Both the position numbers and the translations under genes were made by a program. Below are positions 39,707 to 49,688 of a stretch of DNA of 64,000 nucleotides, piece after piece. The notes beneath the pieces are model-generated. The model saw only the letters and a program-made list of their open reading frames with translations. It was not told where the DNA came from and searched no databases. The DNA is taken from positions 119,943 through 183,942 of the forward strand of contig NZ_FOBO01000007.1 of assembly GCF_900109855.1 (NCBI RefSeq). The letters run 5' to 3'. The number at the start of each line of letters is the position of its first letter. Position 1 is the first letter of the stretch. This stretch comes from Roseovarius tolerans. Its GTDB lineage: Bacteria > Pseudomonadota > Alphaproteobacteria > Rhodobacterales > Rhodobacteraceae.

Positions 39707-40951
39707 TTACATGTCGCCTGCCGCCACCTCATGCACCCAGGCCACCTGACGCGGCAGGCAGGTGGTTTGCAGATCATAGCGCGCGCGGATCAGATCGCGG
39801 GCCGCCACCCCCAGGCGTCGCCGCGCGGCCGCGTCGTCCAGCAGCGCGCAGACCTCGCCCACCAGTGCCGCGCCGTCGAAGAAATCCACCAGCCGCCCGG
39901 TCTCATCCTCGGTGATGACCTCGCGCACCGGCTCGGTATCGCCCGCCACGATGGCCGCGCCGCAGCTCATCGCCTCCATCAGCGACCAGCTGAGCACGAA
40001 AGGGTAGGTGAGGTAGACATGCACGCGGCTCAGCTGCAACAGCCGCAGAAAGCGGTCATAGGGGATGCGCCCCAGAAAATGCACGCGCGCCCAGTCGGTG
40101 TCGGGTATCTGCCCGCGCACCTCGTCGATGAAGATCTGTTTCCAGGTCTGTCCCTTGGGCGGGCGGGCACCGTAGCTCACCTCGTCGCCGCCGACGATGA
40201 GCACGCGGGCGCGGGGCCGCTCGCGCAGGAGGTGCGGCAGCGCGCGCATGAAGATGTGATAGCCGCGATAGGGCTCGAGGTTGCGGTTGACGAAGGTGAT
40301 CACCTCGTCGTCGCGGCTGAGCGTGCCTGCGCCCTCCACCTCGAGCCGGACATCGGGCAGAGGGCAGGCGGTGAGCGTGTCGATGCCGTCATGGCTGACG
40401 GTGATGCGGTCGCGGAAGGGCTGCGGAAAGGTATCGGCCTGAAACCGGGTCGGGCTGATCCCGGCATGGCCCTGATCGAAATGCAGGTGGTTGTTGAGGT
40501 TCTTCATACGGATGCGCAGGGCCTCGGTCTCGGGCGTCTTGCTGGCGAATTCCGGGTCGAAGTTCAGATGTGGCCAGCCCGCGAGGTGATAGAGTTCGCA
40601 ATAGAGCCCCATGCGCGCCTCGGGCCAGACATCGCGCATGAACAGCGATTCGCCCCAGCCGGGATGTGCGAGGATGAGATCGGGCACATAGCCCTTGTCG
40701 CGCAGCTGCCGTGCGGCGTGATAACACGCCTCGCCGCGCGTTACCTTGGTGTCGAGATCGACCAGCCAGGGGTGCAGCTTTTGCCCCTCGCGCTTGGGCA
40801 GGGTGTAGGGGACCACGCGCACCCCTTGCCAGGTCGTGGCCTCCTTGACCCGCAGCGTCAGCGCCACGCAGTGATGCCCCTGCCGGGCCAGAAGCGGCGC
40901 CAGATGCTTGTACTGGCCTGGGAAGTTCTGATGGATGAAAAGGATTTTCAC
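39707..40951 (-). CDS. Family 4-type glycosyltransferase
   Basis: The 414-residue protein has two Rossmann-like domains of a GT-B glycosyltransferase. It starts [25 protein letters not shown]. The donor-binding half contains [36 protein letters not shown] and the Glu-rich motif region [20 protein letters not shown]. These are family 4 hallmarks. It probably adds a sugar during surface polysaccharide synthesis in the cytoplasm. It uses GTG 40951 as start. It lies alone, divergent from leuS with about 150 bp between. Confidence 0.9.
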   Translation of the reverse strand: MKILFIHQNFPGQYKHLAPLLARQGHHCVALTLRVKEATTWQGVRVVPYTLPKREGQKLHPWLVDLDTKVTRGEACYHAARQLRDKGYVPDLILAHPGWGESLFMRDVWPEARMGLYCELYHLAGWPHLNFDPEFASKTPETEALRIRMKNLNNHLHFDQGHAGISPTRFQADTFPQPFRDRITVSHDGIDTLTACPLPDVRLEVEGAGTLSRDDEVITFVNRNLEPYRGYHIFMRALPHLLRERPRARVLIVGGDEVSYGARPPKGQTWKQIFIDEVRGQIPDTDWARVHFLGRIPYDRFLRLLQLSRVHVYLTYPFVLSWSLMEAMSCGAAIVAGDTEPVREVITEDETGRLVDFFDGAALVGEVCALLDDAAARRRLGVAARDLIRARYDLQTTCLPRQVAWVHEVAAGDM

Positions 40952-41102
40952 GGATATGCCTGTCTGGTGCCCCTCAAGTGCTTATAGTCGTGCCGGGCCA
41001 GCGCCGCAAAGCCCCGCATTTTTGCAGCCGGAGTCTGGACCCGCCCCACACAAGCGCCTATCACCCGTTCCAACAACTGACAGAGCAAGAGAGGCCCGGC
41101 CC

Positions 41103-43766
41103 ATGTCGCGCTATGCACCGGCGGAAATCGAAGCGAAATGGCAACAGGCGTGGCAGGATGCGGATATCTTTCGCGCCCGCCGGGATGAGGCCAAGCCGAA
41201 ATACTACGTGCTGGAGATGTTCCCCTATCCGTCGGGGCGCATCCATATGGGTCATGTGCGCAATTACACGATGGGCGACGTTGTGGCGCGCTATAAGCTG
41301 TCGACGGGGCATAACGTGCTGCACCCGATGGGCTGGGACGCGTTCGGCATGCCCGCCGAGAATGCCGCGATGGCAAGCGGGGGCCATCCCAAGGACTGGA
41401 CCTACGCCAATATCGCCACGATGCGCGACCAGATGCGGCCGCTGGGCCTGAGCATCGACTGGTCCCGTGAATTCGCCACCTGCGATCCTGAATACTATGG
41501 CCAGCAACAGGCGCTTTTCCTGGATTTCCTCGAAAAAGGGCTGGTCTACCGCAAGAACGCCGTGGTCAACTGGGACCCGGTGGACATGACCGTTTTGGCC
41601 AACGAGCAGGTGATCGACGGCAAGGGCTGGCGCTCGGGCGCCGAGGTGGAGCGGCGTGAATTGACGCAGTGGTTCTTCCGCATCTCGGATTTTTCTGAGG
41701 AGTTGCTGGAGGCCTTGGACAGCCTCGACGACTGGCCCGCCAAGGTGTGCACCATGCAGGAGAACTGGATCGGCAAATCGCGTGGTCTGCAATTCGCCTT
41801 TGGCCTCAATGACGGCCCTGACGGGCATGACCGGGTGGAGGTCTATACCACCCGGCCCGACACGCTGATGGGGGCGTCCTTCATCGGGATTTCGCCCGAT
41901 CATCCGCTGGCCCGCCAGTTGGAGCGTGAGCGCGCCGATGTGGCGGCGTTCTGCGCCGAGGCGCGCAAGGGGGGCACCACCGCCGAGGCGATTGAAAAGG
42001 CCGAGAAGCTGGGGTTCGATACCGGGCTGACCTGCCGCCATCCGTTCGACACGTCGTGGGAATTGCCGGTCTATATCGCCAATTTCATCCTGATGGATTA
42101 CGGCACCGGCGCGATTTTCGGTTGCCCCGGCCACGATCAGCGCGACCATGATTTCGCGCGCAAGTATGACCTGCCGATCCTCGACACCTTCCTGCCGCTT
42201 GACGCTGAGCACGACATCGAAGCCGCACCCTATGTGCCGCTCAAATCCGAGCGGGTGCGCTACACGCGGCTGGTGGCGGGCGAAGAAGAGCAGACCGGCG
42301 AGGCGGGTGTCGAGGCGGCGATTGAGTTCTGCGAGCAGAATGGCGTGGGGCAGGGGGTGACCAAGTTCCGGCTGCGCGATTGGGGCCTCAGCCGTCAACG
42401 CTATTGGGGCTGTCCCATTCCGGTGGTGCATTGCGAGACCTGCGGCGTGGTGCCCGAGAAGAAAGAGAACCTGCCGGTGCAGCTGCCGTATGACGAGGGC
42501 GGCACGCCGATTGATTTCTCCATCCCCGGCAACCCGCTCGACCGGCATCCCACGTGGCGTGACTGTGCCTGCCCGGCCTGTGGCAAACCCGCCCGGCGCG
42601 AGACGGACACGATGGATACTTTCGTGGATTCGAGCTGGTATTACGCCCGCTTCACCGCGCCCCGTGCCGAGACGCCCACGGACATGGCCGAGGCCGAGTA
42701 CTGGATGAACGTGGATCAGTATATCGGCGGGATCGAGCACGCGATCCTGCATCTCTTGTATTCGCGGTTCTTCGCCCGGGCGATGAAGATCTGCGGGCAT
42801 CTGCCCGAGAAGGCGATTGAGCCTTTCGATGCTCTGTTCACCCAAGGCATGGTGACGCATGAGATTTACCAGACGCGGGATGCCAAGGGCCGCCCAGTCT
42901 ATCACCTGCCCGAGGAGGTCGAAAAGGTCACTTTCGAGGATAAGAGCGTATACGTCCTGAAATCCGAGTTGACCGAACGTGGCTGGGAAAATGGTGACAG
43001 CAACATTAGAGAAGCAATTGCAAAAAGCTTTGTCTCTTTTCCTCACTATGGCGTTGATGTCATCCCCTCCGCCAAGATGTCAAAATCCAAGAAGAACGTG
43101 GTCGATCCCTCGACCATCATTGCGGAATACGGGGCCGATACCGCGCGCTGGTTCGTCCTTTCCGACAGCCCGCCCGAGCGCGACGTGGAATGGACAGCCT
43201 CGGGCGCCGAGGCGGCGCATCGGCACCTTGCCCGCGTCTGGCGCATCGCATCCGAGATCGCGCAGACCCCCGGCGAGGCCGATCCGCAAGCCGACGAGGC
43301 GCTCTTGCGCGAGATGCACAAGACCATCGACGAGGTGACCAAGGGCGTGGACAGTTTCGGCTTCAATGCCGCCATCGCGCGGCTTTACGCCTTCACCAAC
43401 TCGCTGGCCAAATCGAAGGCGGGGCAGGCGGCCAAGACCACCGCCGCGCGCACGCTGGCGCAGCTGATGTCGCCGATGACGCCGCATCTGGCCGAAGATG
43501 TCTGGGCGATGCTGGGCGGCGCGGGGCTGGTGGCGACCGCCCCTTGGCCCAAGGCGGACCCAGCGATGTTGATCGACGAGACGGTGATCCTGCCGATTCA
43601 GATCAACGGCAAACGCCGGGGTGAGCTGTCGCTGCCCGCCGACATGGAGAAATCCGAGGTTGAAAAAGCCGCGCTCGCGCATGAAGCTGTGCAAAAGGCC
43701 CTGAATGGGGGGCAACCCAAGAAGGTGATCGTGGTGCCGGGACGGATCGTGAATGTCGTCGTATAG
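41103..43766 (+). CDS. leuS: Leucyl-tRNA synthetase
   Basis: The 887-residue class Ia synthetase has the HIGH-type motif [15 protein letters not shown] (about residues 41-55), a CP1 editing domain with [12 protein letters not shown], a zinc-like knot region (CETCG...CPACG), and [12 protein letters not shown] near residue 660. The start at 41103 is fixed by the conserved [16 protein letters not shown]; the frame is open further upstream. The leucine-specific segment just before KMSKS (roughly 42,980-43,060) is encoded by clearly AT-rich sequence with rare codons, unlike the rest. The lptE gene starts inside its last 14 bp. Confidence 0.97.
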   Translation: MSRYAPAEIEAKWQQAWQDADIFRARRDEAKPKYYVLEMFPYPSGRIHMGHVRNYTMGDVVARYKLSTGHNVLHPMGWDAFGMPAENAAMASGGHPKDWTYANIATMRDQMRPLGLSIDWSREFATCDPEYYGQQQALFLDFLEKGLVYRKNAVVNWDPVDMTVLANEQVIDGKGWRSGAEVERRELTQWFFRISDFSEELLEALDSLDDWPAKVCTMQENWIGKSRGLQFAFGLNDGPDGHDRVEVYTTRPDTLMGASFIGISPDHPLARQLERERADVAAFCAEARKGGTTAEAIEKAEKLGFDTGLTCRHPFDTSWELPVYIANFILMDYGTGAIFGCPGHDQRDHDFARKYDLPILDTFLPLDAEHDIEAAPYVPLKSERVRYTRLVAGEEEQTGEAGVEAAIEFCEQNGVGQGVTKFRLRDWGLSRQRYWGCPIPVVHCETCGVVPEKKENLPVQLPYDEGGTPIDFSIPGNPLDRHPTWRDCACPACGKPARRETDTMDTFVDSSWYYARFTAPRAETPTDMAEAEYWMNVDQYIGGIEHAILHLLYSRFFARAMKICGHLPEKAIEPFDALFTQGMVTHEIYQTRDAKGRPVYHLPEEVEKVTFEDKSVYVLKSELTERGWENGDSNIREAIAKSFVSFPHYGVDVIPSAKMSKSKKNVVDPSTIIAEYGADTARWFVLSDSPPERDVEWTASGAEAAHRHLARVWRIASEIAQTPGEADPQADEALLREMHKTIDEVTKGVDSFGFNAAIARLYAFTNSLAKSKAGQAAKTTAARTLAQLMSPMTPHLAEDVWAMLGGAGLVATAPWPKADPAMLIDETVILPIQINGKRRGELSLPADMEKSEVEKAALAHEAVQKALNGGQPKKVIVVPGRIVNVVV

Positions 43767-44244
43767 CCGCCGCCTGCTGCTCGGCGCGGGGCTGGCCCTG
43801 GTGGCGGGCTGCGGCTTTGCGCCTGCCTATGCGCCGGGGGGCGCCGGGGCTGCGCTGATGGGGCAGGTCGAGGTGAGCGAGCCGGAGACGCGGGCGGGTT
43901 ACCTGCTGACCCGTGAGCTTGAGGGTCGTCTGGGCCGGGCCCCCTCGGCGCGCTACGAGTTGCGCCCCGCGATCAGCCTTGCGACCGAGGCGATTTCCAT
44001 TGATCGCAGCAACGTCGCATCAAGGTTCAACATGCTGGGGCGCGTCGAATATGCGCTGGTCGACCGGGAGACGGGCCTGACCGTGACCACCGGGTCGGTT
44101 GACAGCTTTACCGCCTTTTCTGCCACCGGCACGCCGGTCGCGACGCAGGCCGCCGAGCGCGATGCCGAGGTGCGGCTGATGACCATCCTCGCCGATCAGC
44201 TTGTGACCCGTCTGGTGGCGACTGTGCCCGACGCGGCGCGATGA
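43753..44244 (+). CDS. lptE: LPS-assembly lipoprotein LptE
   Basis: The 163-residue protein has a lipoprotein signal with lipobox VAGC (Cys20), then [12 protein letters not shown] as in alphaproteobacterial LptE. It supports LptD in inserting lipopolysaccharide into the outer membrane. Pattern residues in the middle, [35 protein letters not shown], fit the family. It overlaps leuS by 14 bp and holA by 4 bp, the order common in the Rhodobacteraceae. Confidence 0.88.
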   Translation: MSSYSRRLLLGAGLALVAGCGFAPAYAPGGAGAALMGQVEVSEPETRAGYLLTRELEGRLGRAPSARYELRPAISLATEAISIDRSNVASRFNMLGRVEYALVDRETGLTVTTGSVDSFTAFSATGTPVATQAAERDAEVRLMTILADQLVTRLVATVPDAAR

Positions 44245-45266
44245 AGCTGAGTGCGCGCGATGCGGCCCGCTATTTCGCCAAGCCCGAGGCGCATCGCACG
44301 GGACTGTTGATCTACGGTGCCGATGCGATGCGCGTGGCGCTCAAGCGGCAGCAGGTGATCGCGGCGCTGCTTGGTCCTGACGCCGAAGAGGAAATGCGCC
44401 TTGCCCGGATGGCGGGCGGGGATCTGCGCAAGGATGCCGCGCGGCTGATGGATGCGGTCAAAGCGCAAGGTTTTTTTCCGGGGCCGCGCGCGGCCTTTGT
44501 CGAGGATGCCAATGACGCGGCCGCCGACGCGATCCTGGCTGCGTTGAGTGACTGGCAGGAGGGCGATGCGCAGATCATCGTCACCGCAGGTCAGCTCAAG
44601 GCGACGTCGAAGATCCGCAAGGCGTTCGAGGCGCATCCCAATGCCTATGCCGTTGGAATTTATGACGAACCGCCCACGCGCGAGGAGATTGAGCGGGTGT
44701 TGGGAGAGGCCGGTCTGCGGGATATTCCCGGCCCGGTGATGAATGACCTCACGGCGCTTGCCCGCGATCTCGACCCCGGTGATTTTCGTCAGACGATGGA
44801 GAAGCTGGCGCTCTACAAGCTGGGCGAGGATGGCCCTTTGTCTTCGGAGGATATCGTCGCCTGCGCGCCCGCCTCGACCGAGGCCGATCTCGACGACATC
44901 CTCAATATCGTGGCCGAGGGACGCTCGGGCGAGATCGGCCCGGTGCTGCGGCGGTTGAAGGCGCAGGGGGTGCAGCCGGTGGGGCTGTGCATCGGGGCGA
45001 CCCGGCATTTCAGGGCGCTCTACACGGCGGCCTCGGACCCCGGGGGGGCGGCGCAGGGCATCGCCCGGATGCGCCCGCCGGTCTTTGGCCCGCGCCGTGA
45101 CCGCATGCTGCGGCAGGCGCAGGGCTGGGGAGCGGACAAGCTGCAGCAGGGGCTGACGATCCTCACAGACACCGACCTGCAACTGCGCTCGGCGGCGCAG
45201 CGGGCCCCCGAGATGGCGCTGATGGAACGGGCGCTTATCCGGTTGGCGATGCTGGCGGCTAGGTGA
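44241..45266 (+). CDS. holA: DNA polymerase III subunit delta
   Basis: The 341-residue protein is the clamp-loader delta subunit, which opens the beta clamp. Features include the N-terminal [32 protein letters not shown], the clamp-contact region around KAQGFFPGPRAAFVEDAND, and the C-terminal collar domain with LKAQGVQPVGLCIGATRHFRALY. There is no functional Walker A, as expected for delta. It is the last gene of leuS-lptE-holA, coupled by ATGA, and is followed at 4 bp by a 9-bp-arm hairpin. Confidence 0.92.
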   Translation: MKLSARDAARYFAKPEAHRTGLLIYGADAMRVALKRQQVIAALLGPDAEEEMRLARMAGGDLRKDAARLMDAVKAQGFFPGPRAAFVEDANDAAADAILAALSDWQEGDAQIIVTAGQLKATSKIRKAFEAHPNAYAVGIYDEPPTREEIERVLGEAGLRDIPGPVMNDLTALARDLDPGDFRQTMEKLALYKLGEDGPLSSEDIVACAPASTEADLDDILNIVAEGRSGEIGPVLRRLKAQGVQPVGLCIGATRHFRALYTAASDPGGAAQGIARMRPPVFGPRRDRMLRQAQGWGADKLQQGLTILTDTDLQLRSAAQRAPEMALMERALIRLAMLAAR

Positions 45267-45374
45267 GGGGGGTGGGTTGGAAACCCACCCTACGCGGTGC
45301 CACCGGTGCGGGTTCGGGTTTTCGGCGTCGGTTCAAAGCACACCATGGAACGGGGTAAGGTGTGGCCTAAACCC
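45267..45374. repeat. Spacer after holA with a short palindromic repeat
   Basis: Immediately after holA the sequence GGGTGGGTT (45270-45278) and AACCCACCC (45282-45290) form a perfect 9-bp inverted repeat with a 3-base loop. The same motif occurs near 63587-63604. No T-tract follows. The remainder up to 45374 shows nothing recognisable. Confidence 0.6.
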
Positions 45375-45583
45375 GACATAGGCACCACCCGCGCGAAACG
45401 CACCGAAGGTGCCGCGCGATCGCCGGGCCGTCCCGCGGCCTGGCGATTTCATAGGGCGCGCAACGTGTCGAGGTTAGAATGACTTGGCTGCCATAAAGTA
45501 CCCACCACGACCGTTGCTTCGCCAGTCCCCGGCCCTGCGATCACGCGGTACCTTTTGGCGGGGTGCTATGAGTGCTTCAGGCC
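45375..45583 (+). repeat. Dispersed repeat, copy B (full length)
   Basis: Most of this segment aligns with 3212-3443 (copy A) in the same orientation, with roughly 80-85 percent identity by eye. The inverted ends are present: GAAGGTGCCGCGCGATCG at 45405-45422 against 45538-45555 (15 of 18 positions). It lacks the inserted palindrome of copy A. Both copies contain a similar short open frame reading IK-PPR...RQSPALRSRGTFWRGAM, probably fortuitous. Confidence 0.7.
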
Positions 45584-45690
45584 AATCATCACCAAACCTT
45601 CACAGGTGCGCACGACTGGCCCTGCCGCCGTTGCCTTCGCCTGCTCTTTGCGCAATGCTGCCGCAAATCAAACCGAACGGGGACCGTTCC

Positions 45691-46278
45691 ATGTATGACG
45701 TTATCGGATCGCGGGCCAGCCGGGCCTTTCGTGTGCTCTGGCTGCTTGAGGAAATGGGGTTGGAGTACAATCACCTGCCCGTCGCCCCGCGCTCGGCCGA
45801 GGCGCTGGCGGTGAACCCGTCGGGCAAGATCCCGGCGCTGCGGGAAGGCGATCAGGTGCTGACCGATTCCAGTGCGATCATGACCTATCTGGCTGACAAG
45901 CATGGCCGGATGACCCATCCTGCGGGCACTCCCGCCCGGGCGCGTCAGGATGCGCTGACGCATCAGATCCTCGATGAGGTCGATGCCGTGCTCTGGACGG
46001 CGGCGCGGCATTCCTTTGTGCTGCCCGAGGAGCACCGGGTGCCTGCGGTCAAGGACTCGCTCAAGTGGGAATATGCGCGTAATGTCAATGGGTTGGAAGC
46101 GGTCCTAAAGGGTCCGTTCCTGCAGGGCGAGACCATGACCATCGCCGATATCCTGCTGGCGCATTGCCTGATGTGGGCGGGCAAGGCGGGCTTTCCGGCC
46201 CCGCCTGCGCGGCTGGCGGCGTATCTCGATGCGATGATGGCGCGGCCCGCGTTTCAGCGGGCGGCGGCGCTGCCCTGA
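45691..46278 (+). CDS. Glutathione S-transferase family protein
   Basis: The 195-residue protein has an N-terminal thioredoxin-like domain (about residues 1-75) with SRASRAFRVLWLLEEMGLEY and the cis-proline and GSH-binding segment NPSGKIPALREGDQVLTDSSAIMTYL. A helical C-terminal domain contains FLQGETMTIADILLAHCL (the N-capping box). It should conjugate or transfer glutathione in the cytoplasm; substrate unknown. A single plausible ATG at 45691 directly begins the fold. The last 25 bp overlap the convergent flavoprotein gene. Confidence 0.9.
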   Translation: MYDVIGSRASRAFRVLWLLEEMGLEYNHLPVAPRSAEALAVNPSGKIPALREGDQVLTDSSAIMTYLADKHGRMTHPAGTPARARQDALTHQILDEVDAVLWTAARHSFVLPEEHRVPAVKDSLKWEYARNVNGLEAVLKGPFLQGETMTIADILLAHCLMWAGKAGFPAPPARLAAYLDAMMARPAFQRAAALP

Positions 46279-47429
46279 GCGTAGGCGGCGGCGTGGCGAC
46301 CGGCCCAGACCCCCGTGGCGAGGCAGGCGGTCAGCAGGTAGCCGCCGGTGGGAGCCTCCCAATCGAGCATTTCACCGGCGGCGAAGGTACCGGGGCGGGT
46401 GTGCAGCATCAGGCCGTCAGTCAGGGCGTTAAAGCGTAGGCCGCCTGCGGTGGAGATGGCCTCGTCCATCGGGCGGGGGCCGAGGAGCGGGACGGGCAGC
46501 GCCTTGAGCGTGGCGGGCAGGTCCGGGGCGGTGCGGGCGAACTCCATCACCAGTGCGCATTTCACCGGGTCGAGGTTGAGCGCTTTGCGGAGGCGGTTTT
46601 TCAGGCTGTCGCGGGGGCGGGTGTTGGCCAGCCGTTGGGCGATTTGCGCGGTTGAGAGGTCGGGTGCGAGGTCGAGCGTGAGGGGGGCGCCGTCGCGCAG
46701 GGTGGCGCTGATCTCGTAGAGACCGCCGCCCTCGAGCCCGGTGGCGGAGAGGACGCATTCGCCACGCGAGCGGGCGGTGCCTGCGAGCAGTTCCACGCCT
46801 TTGACGGGGTTGCCGAAATGCGGGGTCATATGCGGCGACCAGTCCACGAGAAAGCCCATGTTGGCGGGGCGGAAGGGGGCGAGCGTCTCGGGGTCGAGAT
46901 GCGCGCTCCAAGCCCCATCGGAGCCGAGCCGGGCCCAGCTTGCGCCGCCGCAGGCCAGCACGGTGACGGTGGGGGGGAGGCGCTGTGGCCCCTCGGGGGT
47001 GTCGAAGATGACCGCCGAGCTATCCCATCCGGTCCAGCGCCAGCGGGTGCGGGTCTGGGCGCCGAGGCTGCGCAATTCGGCCAGCATGCTGCGCAGGAGT
47101 GGCGAGGCCTTCATTACGCGCGGAAAGACCCGGCCGGTGGAGCCGGTGAAGAGCGTCTGTTCGTGCGCACGCGCCCAGTCCTGCACCGCGTCCGGCCCGA
47201 AGGCGGTGAGCATCGGGCGCAGGGCCTCGGCGCTGTCACCGTAGGCGGCGAGGAAGTCTTCGAAGGGTTCGGATTTGGTGAGGTTCAGCCCGGATTTACC
47301 GGCCATCAGGAATTTGCGTGCCACGGAGGGTTTGGCTTCGGCCAGCGTCACGCGCAGACCGGCGCGGGCGAGTTCGCGCGCGGCCATGAGACCCGCAGGC
47401 CCGGCCCCGATGACGAGCGCGTCGGTCAT
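46254..47429 (-). CDS. FAD-dependent oxidoreductase of the BaiN/HI0933-like family
   Basis: The 391-residue flavoprotein begins with the dinucleotide fold ALVIGAGPAGLMAARELARAGLRVTLAE. It shows SVARKFLMAGKSGLNLTKSE, ACGGASWARLGSDGAW, the substrate-cap region and GEMLDWEAPTGGYLLTACLATGVWAGRHAA at the C-terminus, as in the TIGR03862-type group of this family. The substrate is unknown; relatives act as reductases on unsaturated or thiolated substrates. ATGA overlap couples it to the upstream small membrane protein gene, which itself overlaps mscS, giving a three-gene unit. Confidence 0.88.
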   Translation of the reverse strand: MTDALVIGAGPAGLMAARELARAGLRVTLAEAKPSVARKFLMAGKSGLNLTKSEPFEDFLAAYGDSAEALRPMLTAFGPDAVQDWARAHEQTLFTGSTGRVFPRVMKASPLLRSMLAELRSLGAQTRTRWRWTGWDSSAVIFDTPEGPQRLPPTVTVLACGGASWARLGSDGAWSAHLDPETLAPFRPANMGFLVDWSPHMTPHFGNPVKGVELLAGTARSRGECVLSATGLEGGGLYEISATLRDGAPLTLDLAPDLSTAQIAQRLANTRPRDSLKNRLRKALNLDPVKCALVMEFARTAPDLPATLKALPVPLLGPRPMDEAISTAGGLRFNALTDGLMLHTRPGTFAAGEMLDWEAPTGGYLLTACLATGVWAGRHAAAYAQGSAAAR

Positions 47430-47974
47430 GCCTGCGCGACCCGTTCGATCACGACACGATCAAGCAGGACGACGTCCCAGCCGCGTTTGGTGTAGGGCAC
47501 GCGCGCGCTGTTAAGCCAGTCTTCCAATGCGGCGACGATGCGGGGACGGCTGAAGGTCAAGTTCGATATGTTCAGTTTATGCCGGTTTCCGTCCATATCG
47601 CTGAGTTGCATCATTTCGATGTTCTTGGGCGCGCAGGAAAACTCGGCCCGTGCGAACGCGTGCCAGGCTATATGGTCAGGCACGCGAAGGCGACCCCGGG
47701 AGGTCGCGCTGCGAAAGGTGAGGCCGGTCTCGTCGATGCGCAAGACCCAGTCGGCCCAGTTGGACATGCGCCAGAGCAATGCGCCCGAGACCAGCAGGAC
47801 CGGAGGGGCGATCAGGAACAGGACCGAGATGAAGCGCAGGTCGAAAAAGTCGATCCCCTGCGTGGTCATGAAGACCGCGAACGCGGCCACGAGCCCCCCG
47901 ATCATGAACGCGATACCGGCACTGAAACGAAGCCATCCGCGCGCCGGGTAGGCGGTGAAGGGGTCCGGGGTCAT
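47426..47974 (-). CDS. Hypothetical membrane protein with a soluble C-terminal domain
   Basis: The 182-residue protein has two N-terminal membrane spans (about residues 15-38 and 46-67). A soluble domain of about 110 residues follows, starting DWVLRIDETGLTFRSATSRGRLRVPDHIAW. The alternation of hydrophobic and polar residues suggests a beta-rich, PH-like fold. No enzyme motif is seen. It overlaps mscS upstream and the flavoprotein gene downstream (ATGA at both junctions), so it is co-translated with them, but a functional link is not evident. Confidence 0.65.
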   Translation of the reverse strand: MTPDPFTAYPARGWLRFSAGIAFMIGGLVAAFAVFMTTQGIDFFDLRFISVLFLIAPPVLLVSGALLWRMSNWADWVLRIDETGLTFRSATSRGRLRVPDHIAWHAFARAEFSCAPKNIEMMQLSDMDGNRHKLNISNLTFSRPRIVAALEDWLNSARVPYTKRGWDVVLLDRVVIERVAQA

Positions 47975-49314
47975 GCAGCATCTCCGGCCTCGACGAGCGG
48001 TTGGCTGTTGAGCCCGACATGATGCAGCACGCGCTGCGGGAAGGGGATTTCAATGCCCTCGGCCTTGAGCGCGTTCCAGATCGCGAAGAGCACGTCGGAC
48101 TGGTATTTTCCGGTGACATCCTCGATCCCCTCGACCCAGTATTCGACCGAGAAGTCCACGCCGCTGTCGGCGAAGGCCTTGAGCTCGCATTCGGGGGCGC
48201 GGGCGCCTTCGGTGAGAACGAAATCGAGCGCGGCAACGGCGGGTTCGATCAGGGCGGGGATGCGGTTGATGTCGGTGTCGTAGCTCACGGAGAAATCGGC
48301 CTCGTAGCGGCGTTGCGAGCCGGCGTCGGAGAGGTTGATGACGCGGGAGGTGATGAAATCCTCGTTCGGGACCACGATCCAGCGGCCATCGGGGGTCTCG
48401 AGGATGGCGGCGCGGGCGGTCATCTTGACAATGGTGCCCTCGGAGCCGTCATCGAGCACGACATAGTCGCCCACGGTGGTCTGCCCCTCCAGCAGCAGGA
48501 TCACGCCGGAGACGAAATTGGCAGCGATCTGTTGCAGCCCGAGGCCGATGCCGACGCCGAGCGCGCCGCCGAGAACGGCGATGGCGGTGAGGTCGATGCC
48601 CATGATCGACATCAGGAGCAGGAAGGCCGCGCCGAAAATGGCGATCTGGCTGGCCTTCATCGCAAGTTCGCGGGTGGCGGGGCGCAGATCTTCCTGACGG
48701 CGGATGAAGTCTTCGGATTGGCTGTTGGACCAGCGGCCAAGCCAGAACAAGAGCGCGGCCGAGACCGCGCCGCGGATGAGGGACAGCGCCGAGAAGCTGA
48801 TATTGCCGAGATCGACCGAGATGGCGGCGAGCCGGTCGTTGGCGAGCCCCAGAAGATCGAAGAGGTAGAGCAGCGCGACGGGCATGAGAACGAGGCGACC
48901 GAGCACCTTGAGGAACGGGTCGGTGACGATTTCGCGCACCAGAACGCGGGCGGCGAGGACCATGAAGAGCCGCTTGCCGAAGGCGATCACGTCGCCCGAG
49001 CCGAAGATAGAGCGGGTCACGCTCTCGCCGATGCCCGTGAGGCCGTAGGCCAGAAGCGGCATCAGGAGCGGCAGGAACATCAGCATGAAGCGCCGCGCCG
49101 AGGCGATCGGCCCGTCTTGGCCAGCGGCGGGGGTCAGCAGGCGGGTGAGCGCGGGGCGTATCCGCCCGGTGATGAGCACGGCCAGCAGCCAGGCCACCAC
49201 CAGAATCGCGAATTGCGACCATGCCGCCGGGCTGAGCAGCCAGACCTTGGCCATGTCCCAGCCCTGCAGGCCGTAGCCGATGGCCGTCTGCAAGATCTCC
49301 GGTTGCCCCTCCAT
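47971..49314 (-). CDS. MscS-family mechanosensitive channel
   Basis: The 447-residue protein has an extended N-terminal membrane region with about five spans, then the MscS pore helix and domain: AVLGGALGVGIGLGLQQIAANFVSGVILLLEG (Gly/Ala-rich TM3 followed by FVSG). The beta domain has GDYVVLDDGSEGTIVKMTARAAILETPDGRWIVVPNEDFI. A C-terminal mixed domain follows. It should open on hypo-osmotic shock to release solutes. ATG 49314 has AAGGGG at good distance; GTG 49317 directly precedes it. Confidence 0.93.
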   Translation of the reverse strand: MEGQPEILQTAIGYGLQGWDMAKVWLLSPAAWSQFAILVVAWLLAVLITGRIRPALTRLLTPAAGQDGPIASARRFMLMFLPLLMPLLAYGLTGIGESVTRSIFGSGDVIAFGKRLFMVLAARVLVREIVTDPFLKVLGRLVLMPVALLYLFDLLGLANDRLAAISVDLGNISFSALSLIRGAVSAALLFWLGRWSNSQSEDFIRRQEDLRPATRELAMKASQIAIFGAAFLLLMSIMGIDLTAIAVLGGALGVGIGLGLQQIAANFVSGVILLLEGQTTVGDYVVLDDGSEGTIVKMTARAAILETPDGRWIVVPNEDFITSRVINLSDAGSQRRYEADFSVSYDTDINRIPALIEPAVAALDFVLTEGARAPECELKAFADSGVDFSVEYWVEGIEDVTGKYQSDVLFAIWNALKAEGIEIPFPQRVLHHVGLNSQPLVEAGDAA

Positions 49315-49385
49315 CACACACCCCTTGTCATCTTGACCCTTTGTGCCAGTCTCTTGCCCGCACTCTGGGATAGGATCAAGACAAA

Positions 49386-49682
49386 CTGACCGACGCGCCG
49401 ATTTGCCCGCTCTGCCTGCGGCCCATTCCGCCCGGCACTAGGCAGAGCCTGCATCACCTTGTGCCCAAGCTGAAGGGCGGCAAGGGTGGGGCGGTCGTGC
49501 GCCTGCATCAGATCTGTCACAACGAGATCCACGCGACGCTGACGGAAGTGGAATTGGCGCGGGATTACAGCACGGTGGAGGCGCTGCGCGCGCATCCGCG
49601 TCTGGCGAAGTTCATCGACTGGGTGGGGCGGCGCCCGCCGGAGTTTCATTCGAGAACGCCGGGGCCGAGACGGAAACGGTGA
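49386..49682 (+). CDS. HNH endonuclease-like protein with an apparent CTG start
   Basis: The 98-residue protein reads CPLCLRPIPP, then LHHLVPKLKGGKGG, then LHQICHNEIHATLT. This is a compact HNH pattern with the metal-binding CxxC and the HH and H-N-x-x-H core. Related rhodobacterial proteins begin M-T-D-A-P-I-C-P-L-C; here the corresponding first codon is CTG at 49386, and an in-frame stop (TAG) lies 15 bp upstream. No ATG, GTG or TTG is available before the first cysteine pair. AGGAT upstream could serve as ribosome site. It may use CTG as start, or may have lost its start and be decaying. No restriction or phage genes are nearby. Confidence 0.7.
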   Translation: MTDAPICPLCLRPIPPGTRQSLHHLVPKLKGGKGGAVVRLHQICHNEIHATLTEVELARDYSTVEALRAHPRLAKFIDWVGRRPPEFHSRTPGPRRKR

Positions 49683-49688
49683 GGGGCG

